Below are positions 39,736 through 48,864 of a stretch of 64,000 nt of DNA, one piece after another. The notes below the pieces were generated by a model that ran no database searches, was not told the DNA's origin, and saw nothing but the letters and a program-made list of their open reading frames with translations. The translations under genes and the position numbers were made by a program. Origin of the DNA: an uncultured delta proteobacterium (GTDB lineage: Bacteria > Desulfobacterota > Desulfobulbia > Desulfobulbales > Desulfurivibrionaceae); assembly GCA_903869265.1 (NCBI GenBank), contig CAIPYE010000014.1:1-64000 (forward strand), in the 5' to 3' direction. Positions within the stretch are counted from its first letter, which is position 1. Every line of letters begins with the position of its first letter.

Positions 39736-40554
39736 TCAACCGGGCAACTGTGCGGGGCGCAGCCATTTTTTCAAAAGCAGACGGGTGCAGTCGCCCACCA
39801 GGCGCGGGGTGTTGTCGGCAGAGGATCGGGTCGGTGCAGGGGGTGTTTCCGACTCGCTCTGGATTGCCACGGCCTCGGTCAGATAGTGGAGATGCCAGCC
39901 AGCCTGTCGCGCCCGCAGGCAATAATCCGCATCGGCGTAGTGTGCGGCAAAGCCTTCGTCCAGGATGCCGATGTCTTCCACCACCTCCCTCCGGATCACC
40001 AAACAGGTGTCCAAAAGCCATTGGGCCTCGAAGGAACGCAGATGATCCTGCTCCAGAAGCAAATGCTGTTTGAGGATCAGCGGCGCGGTTGCGAGCAGTC
40101 GCCCCAGGGGAGTGTGCAGGCAGAGAATCGTGGCCAGTGAAGGGGCGGAGCGCACCGAAGGCTGGACCATGCCCAGGGTGTCAACAATCCGGGGTGCGGC
40201 AATGCCCGCTTCCGGGGTTTCATCGAGAAAGCGGATCAGGGTGGCCAGGCAGCCGGGCTGCGGGCGGAGGGTTTCATCCCAGAAAGAGAAATAGCGGGCT
40301 GCGGCCAGGCGGCAGACGTGGTTGCGGGCCTTGGCCGGGTGGTCGGCCCCGCTGTTTTCCAAAATGGTGATCTCCGGGAAAGCCCTTTCCAGCCGGGCAA
40401 GGGCGGGATGCTCCGGCTGGCTGGCCACGACGATGATCTCCAAGGCCACCTGATCGGCAAGGGCCAGGAGCGTGTCCAGAAAGGGGAAAAGCCCTTCGGG
40501 CTGGGCCGGGTTGTGGATCAGGCAGACTGCCAGGTCGGGTTCTATGTCTTCCAT
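39736..40554 (-). CDS. Family 2 glycosyltransferase
   Basis: The 272-residue protein resembles rhamnosyltransferase-like GT2 enzymes: LEIIVVASQPEHPALARLERAFPEITILEN, GADHPAKARNHVCRLAAARYFSFWDETLRP, VRREVVEDIGILDEGFAAHYADADYCLRARQAGW and YLTEAVAIQSES. The usual D-x-D metal motif is represented by WDET. It would transfer a sugar from a nucleotide-sugar donor to a cell-envelope acceptor. It starts 3 bases after the AcsV-like gene, so it is in an unexpected co-operon with a redox protein. No LPS cluster is seen nearby. Confidence 0.85.
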   Translation of the reverse strand: MEDIEPDLAVCLIHNPAQPEGLFPFLDTLLALADQVALEIIVVASQPEHPALARLERAFPEITILENSGADHPAKARNHVCRLAAARYFSFWDETLRPQPGCLATLIRFLDETPEAGIAAPRIVDTLGMVQPSVRSAPSLATILCLHTPLGRLLATAPLILKQHLLLEQDHLRSFEAQWLLDTCLVIRREVVEDIGILDEGFAAHYADADYCLRARQAGWHLHYLTEAVAIQSESETPPAPTRSSADNTPRLVGDCTRLLLKKWLRPAQLPG

Positions 40555-40557
40555 AAC

Positions 40558-42489
40558 TTACTGCCGCGGCAGCTTGTCCCGCACCGTGGGGAAAAGCGCC
40601 ATATCGGTGTGGGGCAGGAAGAGCGAGGCCATGTAGTGGTTCATAAACTGTCCGCTCTCCGAAAGCTCCAGGTTGGTCATCAGCGAGCTGACCATCATCC
40701 GTTCCCTAAAGCGGACATGGTCGGTGAGGCTGATCTGGCAGCCGAGCATGGAGGCGTTGCCCAGATAATAGAACTTGTCACGGTCGATGTCCGGCAGCAG
40801 ACCGATGCAGATCGCCTGTTCCAAATCGATGTAAGCCCCGAAATTGCCCGCCATGATCACCCGGTCGAGATCACCGAAGGTCATGCCCACGGATTCCAGC
40901 AGGGTAACGTAGCCCGCGTACATGGCGCCCTTGGCCCGGGTCAGGTTGTCCATATCCACCTCGGTGATGGCGATGTCCTCGCCCATGAGGGTGTCCTTGG
41001 ACCAGGCCAGGACATACTCGTAGCCGTCGATTCCTTCCCGGATGCGGGGATGATCCAGGGTGCGGTTGAATTTTCCCTGCTGGTCGATGACTCCGGCCTC
41101 CAGCAGCTCGGCCACGATGGCGATGAGCCCGGAGCCGCAGATGCCGCAGGGCTTGATCCGGTCGATGGTGATGATCATCGGTTCAAGCGTTTCGGGGTGG
41201 ATGTGGAAGTTCTCAATGGCTCCGGCATTGGCCCGCATCCCGTGGCGGATGCCGCCACCCTCAAAGGCAGGGCCGGCAGAGCAGGCGGCGCAGACCATCC
41301 ACTCCTCGTTGCCCACCACGATCTCGCCGTTGGTGCCGATGTCGATGAACAGGGTGAGCAACGGGCTCTTATACATCTGACAGGCATGGACCCCGGCGAT
41401 GATGTCGCCGCCCACGTAGCTGGCCACCGAGGGGTAGAGGAAGAGGCGCACCGAAGGGTGGGCGTGGATGCCCAAGGCTGCGGCGCGGGTCAGGGGGAAA
41501 TGGCTGCAGGTCGGCACATAGGGCGACTCGCGCAAATATTTTGGGTTTAGGCCCAGGAGCAGGTGGCTCATGATGGTGTTGCCCGCAGCCATGATGTAGC
41601 TGATGTTGCTGGGGCTGATCATCACCTTTTTGCACACCGTTTCGATTACCGAATTGATGGTGCGGACCACCTTTTCTTGCAGCCCCTTGAGCCCGCCGGG
41701 GCGTTGGGAATAGATGATTCGGGAGATGACGTCCTCGCCGCAGCCGATCTGGTCGTTGTAGGCCGAGGCCTCGGCGATTACCTCGCCGGAATTGAGATCG
41801 ATCAATACCCCGCACACCGTGGTGGTGCCGATGTCCACCGCCAAGCCGTAGAGATTGCCCGTGGTGTCGCCCGGCTCCAAGGCGATGATCCGGTCCGGCT
41901 CCTCGGCCCTTTTACCGCGCAGCATGATCGCCGTCACCTGCCAGTTGGCCTCCCGCAGGATGACGGGCAATTCCATCAACAGCTCCGGGTGGTCGTAGGT
42001 GGGTTCGGCACAGTCATGGCATTTTTTCTTGATACCCCGCATCAACCGCTGGAGGTCGGGGACATTGTCTTCCAGGGTTGGCGGCTCCAGGGTGAGGAAG
42101 CGTTTCTCCACCGGCGGCGCCACCTGCCAGGTGCCGATGAGGTGGTCAAGCGAACGGGCGGAGATGGAGCGGGTGGTCTTGGGTTTGGCCTTGAGGGATT
42201 TGCCGTCCTTGCTGGTAGCGGCGGGGATGAAGACCACCAGATCCTGAATGACCGAAGACTGGCAGGCCAGACGGAAGCCTTCCGCGTGCTCCTCGTCCTT
42301 GAGCTGCATGGCCTTGTTGGCGGCAACCTCGCCCTGCTCGATCTTAACCTTGCACTTGCCGCAGACCCCGTCGCCGCCGCAGGAAGCCTGGATAAAGACC
42401 CCGGCCTTGGCCGCGGCGCTCAACAGGTTTTCGCCGTCATCCACCTCGATGGTGACGTTGTCGGGCAGGAAGGTAACGGTGTTTTTCAT
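40558..42489 (-). CDS. acsV: Reductive activator of corrinoid proteins (RACE/AcsV-like)
   Basis: The 643-residue protein begins with a plant-type [2Fe-2S] ferredoxin domain with Cys37, Cys43, Cys46 and Cys76 (ASCGGDGVCGKCK and ACQ), followed by a linker and an ASKHA-like ATPase domain (LAVDIGTTTVCGVLIDL, MAAGNTIMSHLLLGL, DIGTNGEIVVGN, AGNFGAYIDLEQAICIGLLPD). This is the layout of RACE proteins which use ATP to reduce inactive Co(II) corrinoids. The AcsE-like methyltransferase at 31708 supports a role in reactivating the corrinoid iron-sulfur protein. The start has an internal methionine at the canonical position. The gene is divergent from the ferredoxin-nitroreductase gene. Confidence 0.9.
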   Translation of the reverse strand: MKNTVTFLPDNVTIEVDDGENLLSAAAKAGVFIQASCGGDGVCGKCKVKIEQGEVAANKAMQLKDEEHAEGFRLACQSSVIQDLVVFIPAATSKDGKSLKAKPKTTRSISARSLDHLIGTWQVAPPVEKRFLTLEPPTLEDNVPDLQRLMRGIKKKCHDCAEPTYDHPELLMELPVILREANWQVTAIMLRGKRAEEPDRIIALEPGDTTGNLYGLAVDIGTTTVCGVLIDLNSGEVIAEASAYNDQIGCGEDVISRIIYSQRPGGLKGLQEKVVRTINSVIETVCKKVMISPSNISYIMAAGNTIMSHLLLGLNPKYLRESPYVPTCSHFPLTRAAALGIHAHPSVRLFLYPSVASYVGGDIIAGVHACQMYKSPLLTLFIDIGTNGEIVVGNEEWMVCAACSAGPAFEGGGIRHGMRANAGAIENFHIHPETLEPMIITIDRIKPCGICGSGLIAIVAELLEAGVIDQQGKFNRTLDHPRIREGIDGYEYVLAWSKDTLMGEDIAITEVDMDNLTRAKGAMYAGYVTLLESVGMTFGDLDRVIMAGNFGAYIDLEQAICIGLLPDIDRDKFYYLGNASMLGCQISLTDHVRFRERMMVSSLMTNLELSESGQFMNHYMASLFLPHTDMALFPTVRDKLPRQ

Positions 42490-42787
42490 GGATCTCCGGT
42501 CTCCGGGGAAATATTGACAATGGATGTGATTGCCTCAAAGATAGCAGGAAGGCGGGGCTTGTCAAGCATCCTTTCCACGACTTTTCAGGAGAAGCCTTGG
42601 GAGCCTTCTTTCCGCCCGCAGGGATTCGGCTTGCTGTGGCTTGCGGGCGGAAATGTGGAAATAACCTCCCGATAGTCCGAGTGAATTGTCTTGGCAGTCC
42701 GCGGGAAAATGCGCTAAGAAGTTGTTATGTTCTAACCTGTGTTCAAGGCTCTGCCGAAAAAATCCTGACTACGAGAGGAGGCCCACC
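42490..42787. other. Divergent promoter gap with a long hairpin (42609-42653)
   Basis: Two genes start outward from this 298-base gap. It contains a perfect 12-base inverted repeat, TTTCCGCCCGCA (42609-42620) and TGCGGGCGGAAA (42642-42653), with a 21-base loop. This could be an operator or a dispersed repeat. No other feature was recognised. Confidence 0.55.
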
Positions 42788-43609
42788 ATGCTTGACTTTC
42801 GCATCGACGAGGAACGCTGCATCCAGTGCGGTGAATGTGTGCTTGAGTGTCCGGCGGGCGTGATCGCCATGGATGCTTATCCGGAAATGACCAATGAAGC
42901 CGGGTGTTTTCAGTGTCAGCACTGCCTGGCCGTCTGTCCCACCGCAGCGGTTTCGATCCTCGGCAAGGATCCCGACGCGAGCGCCGAGTTGAAAGGCAAC
43001 TTGCCGGACCCGGCACACCTGGCGACCCTGATCAAGGGTAGGCGGGCGGTGCGCCGCTACCGCGACAAGGATTTGGCTCCGGAGCTGATCGACCATCTGC
43101 TGGAGGTTTCCTGCCATGCGCCCACCGGGGTCAATGCTCGGTCGGTGCTTTTTACCGTGGTCAGGGAGCGGGGTGTGATGAACCGGCTTCGGGAGCACCT
43201 GATGGACCGCCTCGCCAAAGCGAAGGATGGCGGCGGGCTGCCGGAAGGCTTGGCTGGCAAGTACCTCGGCTGGACGGTCAGCGCCTGGCAGGAGAAGGGT
43301 ACGGATATTTTGTTTCGGGGAGCCCCGCATCTGCTCATCACCAGCGCCCCGGCAGATGCGCCCTGTCCGGTTCAGGATACCCACATCGCCCTGACCACCT
43401 TCCAGCTGCTCGCCCATGCCCACGGGATTGGCACGGTCTGGGACGGCATCTGCATGATGGCCCTTGGTGTCTGCCCCGAGGTGGTCGGCAAGTTGGGCAT
43501 CCCAGAAAATCATACCCTGGGCTATGCCATTGCCTTTGGCGAGCCGGCGGTGGAATACCAGCGAACCGTGCAGCGGGGTCCGGCCTTGGTGAATGTGGTG
43601 AAGTGGTGA
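42788..43609 (+). CDS. Ferredoxin-nitroreductase fusion protein
   Basis: The 273-residue protein joins an N-terminal 2[4Fe-4S] ferredoxin (CIQCGECVLECP and CFQCQHCLAVCP) to a nitroreductase-like flavin domain (GRRAVRRYRDKDLAPELIDHLLEVSCHAPTGVNARS, GIGTVWDGICMMAL). Such fusions are common in anaerobes and move electrons from ferredoxin to an FMN-dependent reduction of unknown natural substrate. The ATG at 42788 follows the strong ribosome site GAGGAGG. A sulfite-oxidase-family gene follows 61 bases later on the same strand, so they may form an operon. Confidence 0.92.
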   Translation: MLDFRIDEERCIQCGECVLECPAGVIAMDAYPEMTNEAGCFQCQHCLAVCPTAAVSILGKDPDASAELKGNLPDPAHLATLIKGRRAVRRYRDKDLAPELIDHLLEVSCHAPTGVNARSVLFTVVRERGVMNRLREHLMDRLAKAKDGGGLPEGLAGKYLGWTVSAWQEKGTDILFRGAPHLLITSAPADAPCPVQDTHIALTTFQLLAHAHGIGTVWDGICMMALGVCPEVVGKLGIPENHTLGYAIAFGEPAVEYQRTVQRGPALVNVVKW

Positions 43610-43670
43610 CTTCAGATTCTGGGCAGGGCTGGTTAAGCGGGGAAAAAAACAAACAGGCAGGAGAAAGATC

Positions 43671-44705
43671 ATGGAGAAAAAGATGCGGGTGATGACCGAA
43701 AATCCTCGTAATGCCGAAACCCCGGTGGAATTCTTGCGCTCTTGGATTACGGCCAATCCGGTCTTTTTCGATCGCAACCAGGGCCAGATTCCGGCCGAGC
43801 CGATCCCGCTTGCCGAGTGGGAGCTGACGGTGGAGGGGGAAGTGGAGCGGGTGCTGAGTTTTCGCTTTGCGGAAATCATCCGGCTGCCCAAGGCCATCGT
43901 TGCCAATACTCTGGAGTGCTCGGGCAATAGCCGGTCACTGCTGGCGGAAAAAGCCTCGGGCAACCCCTGGACCATCGGCGGGGTGGGCAATGCAGTTTGG
44001 GGCGGAATCTGGCTGCGGGAACTGCTCGACAAGGCGGGGCTCAAAAAAACTGCCCACCATGTAGCATTCGAGGGGTGGGAGGGTTCCGCCAAGGTCAAGT
44101 TCATCCGCAGCATTCCCGTGGATAAGGCCATGTCCTCCACTTTGCTGGCCTATGAAATGAACGGCGAGCCGCTGCCGCTCAAGCACGGCTATCCGTTACG
44201 GGCCTTGGCCTTGGGCTGGACCGGGGCCAATTGTGTCAAGTGGCTGACAAAGATTACGGTGCTGCCCGAGCCCTATAAAGGTTTTTTCATGGACAATGTG
44301 TACCGGGTATTCCCTGATGGGCAGGAACCCGCCAGCGGGGAGGTGGTAACCGGCTTGAAGCTCAAATCCATCATCACCCAGCCCCTGGCCGAGGAAAACC
44401 TACCCTCCGGACCGGTGGTTATCCTGGGCAGCGCCTACGCCGGAGAGGGCCGGGTGCAGGGGGTCGAGGTTTCCGTGGACGGAGGGCAAACCTGGCACGG
44501 CGCCGAATGCCTCGGGCCGGACGAGCCCTATGCCTGGCGGCAATGGCAGTATGTCTGGCAGGCGGAAGCACCGGGGCGATATACCATCATGGCCCGGGCC
44601 ACGGCAACGGATGGCGCGCAGCAACCGCTCACAGCCGAAATGAACAAACTTGGGTATGGCAACAACGGCGTCCGGGAACATGCGGTTTCCGTGGTGATCG
44701 GCTAG
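43671..44705 (+). CDS. Sulfite-oxidase-family molybdopterin protein
   Basis: The 344-residue protein has an oxidoreductase molybdopterin domain (PIPLAEWELTVEGEVERVLSF, NTLECSGNSRS with candidate molybdenum ligand Cys83) and a C-terminal Mo-co dimerisation domain (GVEVSVDGGQTWHGAECL, AWRQWQYVWQAEAPGRYTIMARATD-like end). The LKHGYPLRALALGWTGANCVKWLTKI stretch is typical. It lacks an obvious signal peptide, so it is predicted cytoplasmic, unlike periplasmic SorA or MsrP. Substrate is uncertain: sulfite is possible but unproven. It lies behind the ferredoxin-nitroreductase gene. Confidence 0.9.
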   Translation: MEKKMRVMTENPRNAETPVEFLRSWITANPVFFDRNQGQIPAEPIPLAEWELTVEGEVERVLSFRFAEIIRLPKAIVANTLECSGNSRSLLAEKASGNPWTIGGVGNAVWGGIWLRELLDKAGLKKTAHHVAFEGWEGSAKVKFIRSIPVDKAMSSTLLAYEMNGEPLPLKHGYPLRALALGWTGANCVKWLTKITVLPEPYKGFFMDNVYRVFPDGQEPASGEVVTGLKLKSIITQPLAEENLPSGPVVILGSAYAGEGRVQGVEVSVDGGQTWHGAECLGPDEPYAWRQWQYVWQAEAPGRYTIMARATATDGAQQPLTAEMNKLGYGNNGVREHAVSVVIG

Positions 44706-44795
44706 CGGCCTGGCGACCGTTGTCTTTCCGAAGGAAAACCGGAATAGGGGAAGAATAAAGTGTTGCGTCCTTGACTCCAGAGTCTTGCAAAAGAA

Positions 44796-45747
44796 TTACT
44801 CCTCTTGCGCGAGCCCAAAGAAACGCGCAGCCTTTTCGGCTAAACTGATCCCCTCGGTTTTCTGAATGGTGGCGCTGATGTGTTCGAGGCTATGGTCGGT
44901 GCCTTGCAGCCATTGAATGATGTATTTCCCGCCCGAACTTTCGAACATCGCTTTTGAGGTTGCCTCGGATTTGTAATCGATGTTGGTCACCCCCTTGGCG
45001 CCCTTGCCCCCGGCTGGCGGGACATTGGCGTCTTCGGCGCCGTGAATGGCGAGGATGGTTTTCCCCCGGGCTGCAGGGCAAACAGGCGCCTCCGCCATCA
45101 TTCCGCCGGCAAAGGAGATTGCCGAGTGATACAAATTGGTTTCGCACATGATGGTTTGCGTCATCATCGCGCCGTTGGAATGGCCGAGGCCATAAACGCG
45201 GTCAGGGTTGACCCCGTATTTCTGCGCAAGATAATGAACAGCGCCGGAAATATAGCCCACATCATCCACCTTGTTCCGGTAAGGTTCGCCGCAACATCCG
45301 TTTCCCGCGTTCCATGTTCCATGCCTTCATTTTTCCAGGAAGCCTGGGCGCGGCATCCGTGCCATTGAGATAGGCGACAATAAAGCCGTATTTTTCGGCA
45401 ACGCCATCCATCTTCAGATGGTCTTGAATGTACTGTGCATTGCCGCCTCCTCCGTGCAGAGCAACGACCATGCTGCGTTGTCCTTGCGGCGGCAGGTGTG
45501 ATGGGACGTAGAGGATCATGTCGCGGCCATGAAAACTGTCCTGCCCGACATTTTCAGAGTGTGCGCCAAGGTCCTCTTCGCCGACCTTCAATGCAGCGTT
45601 TCCCCTTTTGTTCGCCATCATCTCCCGCAACGCCTGCAGCCGATGCCCCGGGCCATCGGAATCCTGTGCGTATGCCGGCAGGGAAAGCATAGCGGCAAGC
45701 GCAACACAAATGGCGGGAGAATAAAGAGAACAGTGAAATGCTTTCAT
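44796..45747 (-). pseudogene. Exported PHB-depolymerase/LpqC-like esterase, frameshifted
   Basis: The first part (ATG at 45747) has a signal peptide and an alpha/beta-hydrolase fold with LYVPSHLPPQGQRSMVVALHGGGG, then goes out of frame after KMKAWNMERG. The second part (44796-45269) continues with DDVGYISGAVHYLAQKYG, the GHSNG nucleophile elbow (Ser active site), an ILAIHGAEDANVPPAGG segment and TDHSLEHI for the catalytic His. Skipping seven bases restores AWNAGNGCCGEPYRNKVDDVG, the family CCG motif. The seven bases are a tandem copy (see the repeat at 45310). The gene is therefore inactivated or phase variable. Confidence 0.8.
45310..45323. repeat. 7-base tandem duplication in the esterase gene
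   Basis: TTCCATG occurs twice in direct succession (45310-45316 and 45317-45323). It reads CATGGAA twice on the coding strand. Removing one copy restores the open frame across AWN-AGNGCCG. Confidence 0.85.
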
Positions 45748-45858
45748 GACTACCTAATTTCTCCCTTGTGGTCATTAGTTTTTCAGACGACACTGGCGTC
45801 CGGGAACATCCCGGGATCAACCGTCTCGGGATAGAAGGTTTTTTGGCCTGAGGTGGAT

Positions 45859-46845
45859 CTACACTATTGCAAGCGGGTTGGGTGGTGTTGGCTGCTCCTG
45901 CTGTAGAAACCACTGCTGCAGTTGGTTGAGAAAGGCGGTTTTCAGGTCGCCCAGCGCCTTGGCGGGGTCCGGCAGACTCTGTTCGCTTTGGCGGACGGCT
46001 GTATCCATGGCCGTGGTTGCCAGAGTTTTGGCAAAGGGGGTCAGTTTCGGATGGTCGGTGAGGAGCTGTTCCATGTGGGGCAGCATCTGTCGGGCGGCCC
46101 GCTCCTCGGGCGGTAAGGCTGGCAGGGTCGGCGGCTCGGCGTTCACCCCTGCCGCCGGTAGCGGTTTGGGCTCCATCCTCCGGGCGAACAATCCATCCAT
46201 CTCTTTTGCTTTCATTTCATCCAGGGTCTTGAGAATCTGCTGCCAGCGCGCTTCAAGCACCGTGGCGTAATCCGGCTCTCCGCTTTGTTCTGTTCCCAAC
46301 TTATCGTAGAGATCCTTGAGTTTCAGGTCTTTGAGATCGGCCATGGCCGGCAGGGGCGAGTGGCTGCTGAGCCGGGTTTGGCTAACGGTTTGTCTGCTGA
46401 ACGAGGCGGAAAGCGAGGAGACCGAGCCCATGGGCATGTTGCCGAAATCCATGGCCTTTGTTATGGCTCCCTGCTGATCGCCGGAAAAAAAGGTGGAGGC
46501 AATGGAGGTCAGTTCGGTCACCAGCCTGGTGATGTCGGCAAGCTCCTGCTCATTGAGGTCGCCCTGCACCGAGATACCCAGGGCTTTGGCAGAGGTAGAG
46601 CTGCTGGCATAATTCACTCCAGAGGAGGTGGGGGAAAACCAGCCGACTGCCTGGGTGTATTGGTAATTCTGGCTCAGGCCCGAGAGGGTGACCTGATCGC
46701 CTTCCGCAGTGGTCAGGGAGAAAGAGGTCGACTGGGCCTGGGCAAGGGTCTGCTCGAAGGCGCTCTTGCCGGAGCGGGCGGAATACAGGGATTGGTAGTC
46801 GTTGCTTGCGGCTGGTCCCTGGCTGGACTGGGCTGGAATGTTCAT
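45859..46845 (-). CDS. Unknown protein with low-complexity N-terminus (328 aa)
   Basis: From the ATG at 46845 the protein starts MNIPAQSSQGPAASNDYQSLYSARSG, Ser/Thr/Gln-rich and hydrophilic. The middle has LNEQELADITRLVTELTSIASTFFSGDQ and SVSSLSASFSRQTVSQTRL. The C-terminal half is helical and charged, with LEARWQQILKTLDEMKAKEMDGLF, and a Pro-rich hinge (PKPLPAAGVNAEPPTLPALPPEE). It has no signal peptide or membrane helix. It resembles uncharacterised DUF5610-type proteins in general style. No function can be given. Confidence 0.6.
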   Translation of the reverse strand: MNIPAQSSQGPAASNDYQSLYSARSGKSAFEQTLAQAQSTSFSLTTAEGDQVTLSGLSQNYQYTQAVGWFSPTSSGVNYASSSTSAKALGISVQGDLNEQELADITRLVTELTSIASTFFSGDQQGAITKAMDFGNMPMGSVSSLSASFSRQTVSQTRLSSHSPLPAMADLKDLKLKDLYDKLGTEQSGEPDYATVLEARWQQILKTLDEMKAKEMDGLFARRMEPKPLPAAGVNAEPPTLPALPPEERAARQMLPHMEQLLTDHPKLTPFAKTLATTAMDTAVRQSEQSLPDPAKALGDLKTAFLNQLQQWFLQQEQPTPPNPLAIV

Positions 46846-47067
46846 CGGTAAGCTCTCGGTACTGGTTGCGGTGTGACATGGCGGATGGAAAGTGCGCACG
46901 TGTTACTGTGCTTTTCGGGAGGTTCGTTGACAAACTTGAGGGGAAAGGCGGGCGGTTTTTGCGGAAGAACGGAGTAGTAGAGTGTGGTAAAAAACGTATA
47001 ACGTCAAGACGCCCTGGATGGCCTCTGTCACTGATGTAGCGGAGACGGAGCAGGATATCTCCTTGTT

Positions 47068-47523
47068 TCAATGGGCAATGCGGGCGTTTTTCATCATTTT
47101 GTATCCGGCGGTCCGGCTGGGTTGCGGCGGGATATTGCGCGTTTCGAGTTGCTTGACCACGAAGGCAAAGGCTGCCTCTTTTTCCGCCGCACTCCACCAG
47201 CCGGGGGATGAGAGGATAAAGCGTTTATTGCTGCCCTGGAGCACCAGGGTGCCTTCCACTTCGCCAATCTCAACCCTGGTTATTTCGTCCCAGCGGATGT
47301 GCCATTTGCCAAACGATGACTGGTGGGTGAGGCCATGTGCGTCGATGTCGAAGCTGCCCGCACTCAGCACCGCATACACCCCAAAGAGCGAAGCAAGCGC
47401 TAACCCCGTGCCCGGCAAATAGAGCTGATCCAGGAAGGCGGCAATCATGCCGAGAGCACAGAGCACAAGCCAGGCCCAGCCGAGGAGCCGGTATGAGCGC
47501 ATTTCGATGTGATACGTATGCAT
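47068..47523 (-). CDS. PH-like domain membrane protein (151 aa)
   Basis: Two N-terminal membrane helices (LLGWAWLVLCALGMIAAF and LYLPGTGLALASLFGVYAVL) are followed by a compact beta-rich domain, GSFDIDAHGLTHQSSFGKWHIRWDEITRVEIGEVEGTLVLQGSNKRFIL, that matches the bacterial PH-like (bPH_2) pattern. Such proteins are small membrane-anchored modules of unknown function. The start at the ATG at 47523 is preferred over a GTG four codons earlier. Confidence 0.75.
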   Translation of the reverse strand: MHTYHIEMRSYRLLGWAWLVLCALGMIAAFLDQLYLPGTGLALASLFGVYAVLSAGSFDIDAHGLTHQSSFGKWHIRWDEITRVEIGEVEGTLVLQGSNKRFILSSPGWWSAAEKEAAFAFVVKQLETRNIPPQPSRTAGYKMMKNARIAH

Positions 47524-47829
47524 GATGGCAGGCACTTAATTCGACTCCGGCAGAGCTTGTTGCCTGCTATTCAGAAAGACACGACCAGACCCAAAGCTAC
47601 CGAGCAATCATTCCATGTGCCTAACAGATTGTCAATGTTGAAAAAAACGGAGTGTTAAATGGTGTGGGAGTGTTGCCGGGAGATGCGGTCGGTCAGGACC
47701 TTGGCAGGATAGCCAAGGTCTGGCAAAAGGAGGGTGGCGGACCGCACTGTGAGGCCCGATCTTGGTGGATGTGCTCAAATGGTGGTTATCGTCTGCGTCT
47801 TCGGCCTGGTTTCGTGTCGCCGGTGAACT
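47524..47829. other. Non-coding gap with a nested two-stem RNA-like element (47684-47746)
   Basis: An outer stem TGCGGTC (47684-47690) pairs with GACCGCA (47740-47746) and encloses a 9-base hairpin GACCTTGGC (47697-47705) with GCCAAGGTC (47712-47720). It lies 3' of the diguanylate cyclase gene and 5' of the PH-like gene (minus strand). It could be a structured 3' end, a terminator or a regulatory RNA. No family was recognised. Confidence 0.5.
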
Positions 47830-48831
47830 TCAACGACAACTGGAAGAAGTTCCTGTTGCAGATCGCAGTGGTCGTCCAAATTCCGACACAAGGCGGAACG
47901 CTTCCCGGTCGAATTGGGAGATGGTCAGATGGATCGAGGTATCCGGGCGAATGTCCTGACGGGGTTCTGACTTGTGATGCAGGACGACATTTTTTCCAAA
48001 ATGTTTCGCTTGATACAGCGCTTTGTCGGCGCACTTGAATAACTCCTTGCTGCTCAAGGCGTCGTCGGGATAGGTGGCGACTCCTCCGCTGACCGTCAGG
48101 CGTATTTCACTGGTTTCAACAACAAACATTTCCCTGTTGATTTTGGTGCGTATTCTTTCCGCCAGCTCCAGGGCCTCATTTTTGTCGGTCTCGGGCAGGA
48201 GGATGACGAACTCATCCCCGCCGAAACGGGCGGCAGTGTCAAAGGAGCGGATGTTCTGCGCGAGGATGCTGCCGATATGCTGCAGCATCCTGTCGCCGGC
48301 CAGATGGCCATGGCGATCGTTGATTTCCTTGAAGCAATCCAAGTCCAGCACGAGGACGGAAAGCTTGGTGTGGTATCGTTCCGCTCGGCTGAATTCCAGG
48401 TTAAAAGCGGTTTCCAGGGTCTGCTTGTTGTGGAGGCCGGTGAGAAAATCGAACTGCCTCTCAACGTGCAAGGCTTCAAATTCATGCGCCTCGATGAGCT
48501 TGGGAAAGTGGATCCCTTTGCCGTGCAGAGAAAAATAATCGCAGACCGTAACGGAAAGCGCCACAGGCCGCGCGAGCGAGGCGGACATCACCCGGTGGTG
48601 GTCAACGATGCCCTTCCAGGAGAGCTCCGCTTCCTCGTAACCGAAAGCGCGGTGCATGAGTAGTTCCAGGATGACCTTGCAGGCCACGGTTCCCTCTTGC
48701 TGCACAAGGAAATTCAGGCTGTCCAGGAGGCCTTCCTCTTGGGGTTGGTTTTGCAAGGTGGTGAGCACCTTCTTTTTGATGCTGTTTTCGGAATCTGATT
48801 TCAGAACTTTTTTGGGTATCTTTTCCCCCAT
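47830..48831 (-). CDS. GGDEF diguanylate cyclase (333 aa)
   Basis: The N-terminal ~140 residues are helical with no named domain (LLDSLNFLVQQEGTVACKVILELLMHRAFGYEEAELSW). The C-terminal GGDEF domain has LDLDCFKEINDRHGHLAGDRML and RFGGDEFVILLPETDK, with an RSFD I-site five residues before GGDEF. It should make c-di-GMP and be product-inhibited. It is preceded by a small 47-codon gene, with the two reading in the same frame and orientation. Confidence 0.95.
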   Translation of the reverse strand: MGEKIPKKVLKSDSENSIKKKVLTTLQNQPQEEGLLDSLNFLVQQEGTVACKVILELLMHRAFGYEEAELSWKGIVDHHRVMSASLARPVALSVTVCDYFSLHGKGIHFPKLIEAHEFEALHVERQFDFLTGLHNKQTLETAFNLEFSRAERYHTKLSVLVLDLDCFKEINDRHGHLAGDRMLQHIGSILAQNIRSFDTAARFGGDEFVILLPETDKNEALELAERIRTKINREMFVVETSEIRLTVSGGVATYPDDALSSKELFKCADKALYQAKHFGKNVVLHHKSEPRQDIRPDTSIHLTISQFDREAFRLVSEFGRPLRSATGTSSSCR

Positions 48832-48864
48832 TTTTGGTCTCCCTGGGCCCTTAATCTCTAAATA

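Noticed and set aside
47619-47660. GCCTAAC and GTTAAAT boxes resembling a second attC
   Set aside because: The R-like boxes match, but the 42-base interval lacks the inverted L boxes and stem of attC, and no cassette gene lies next to it.
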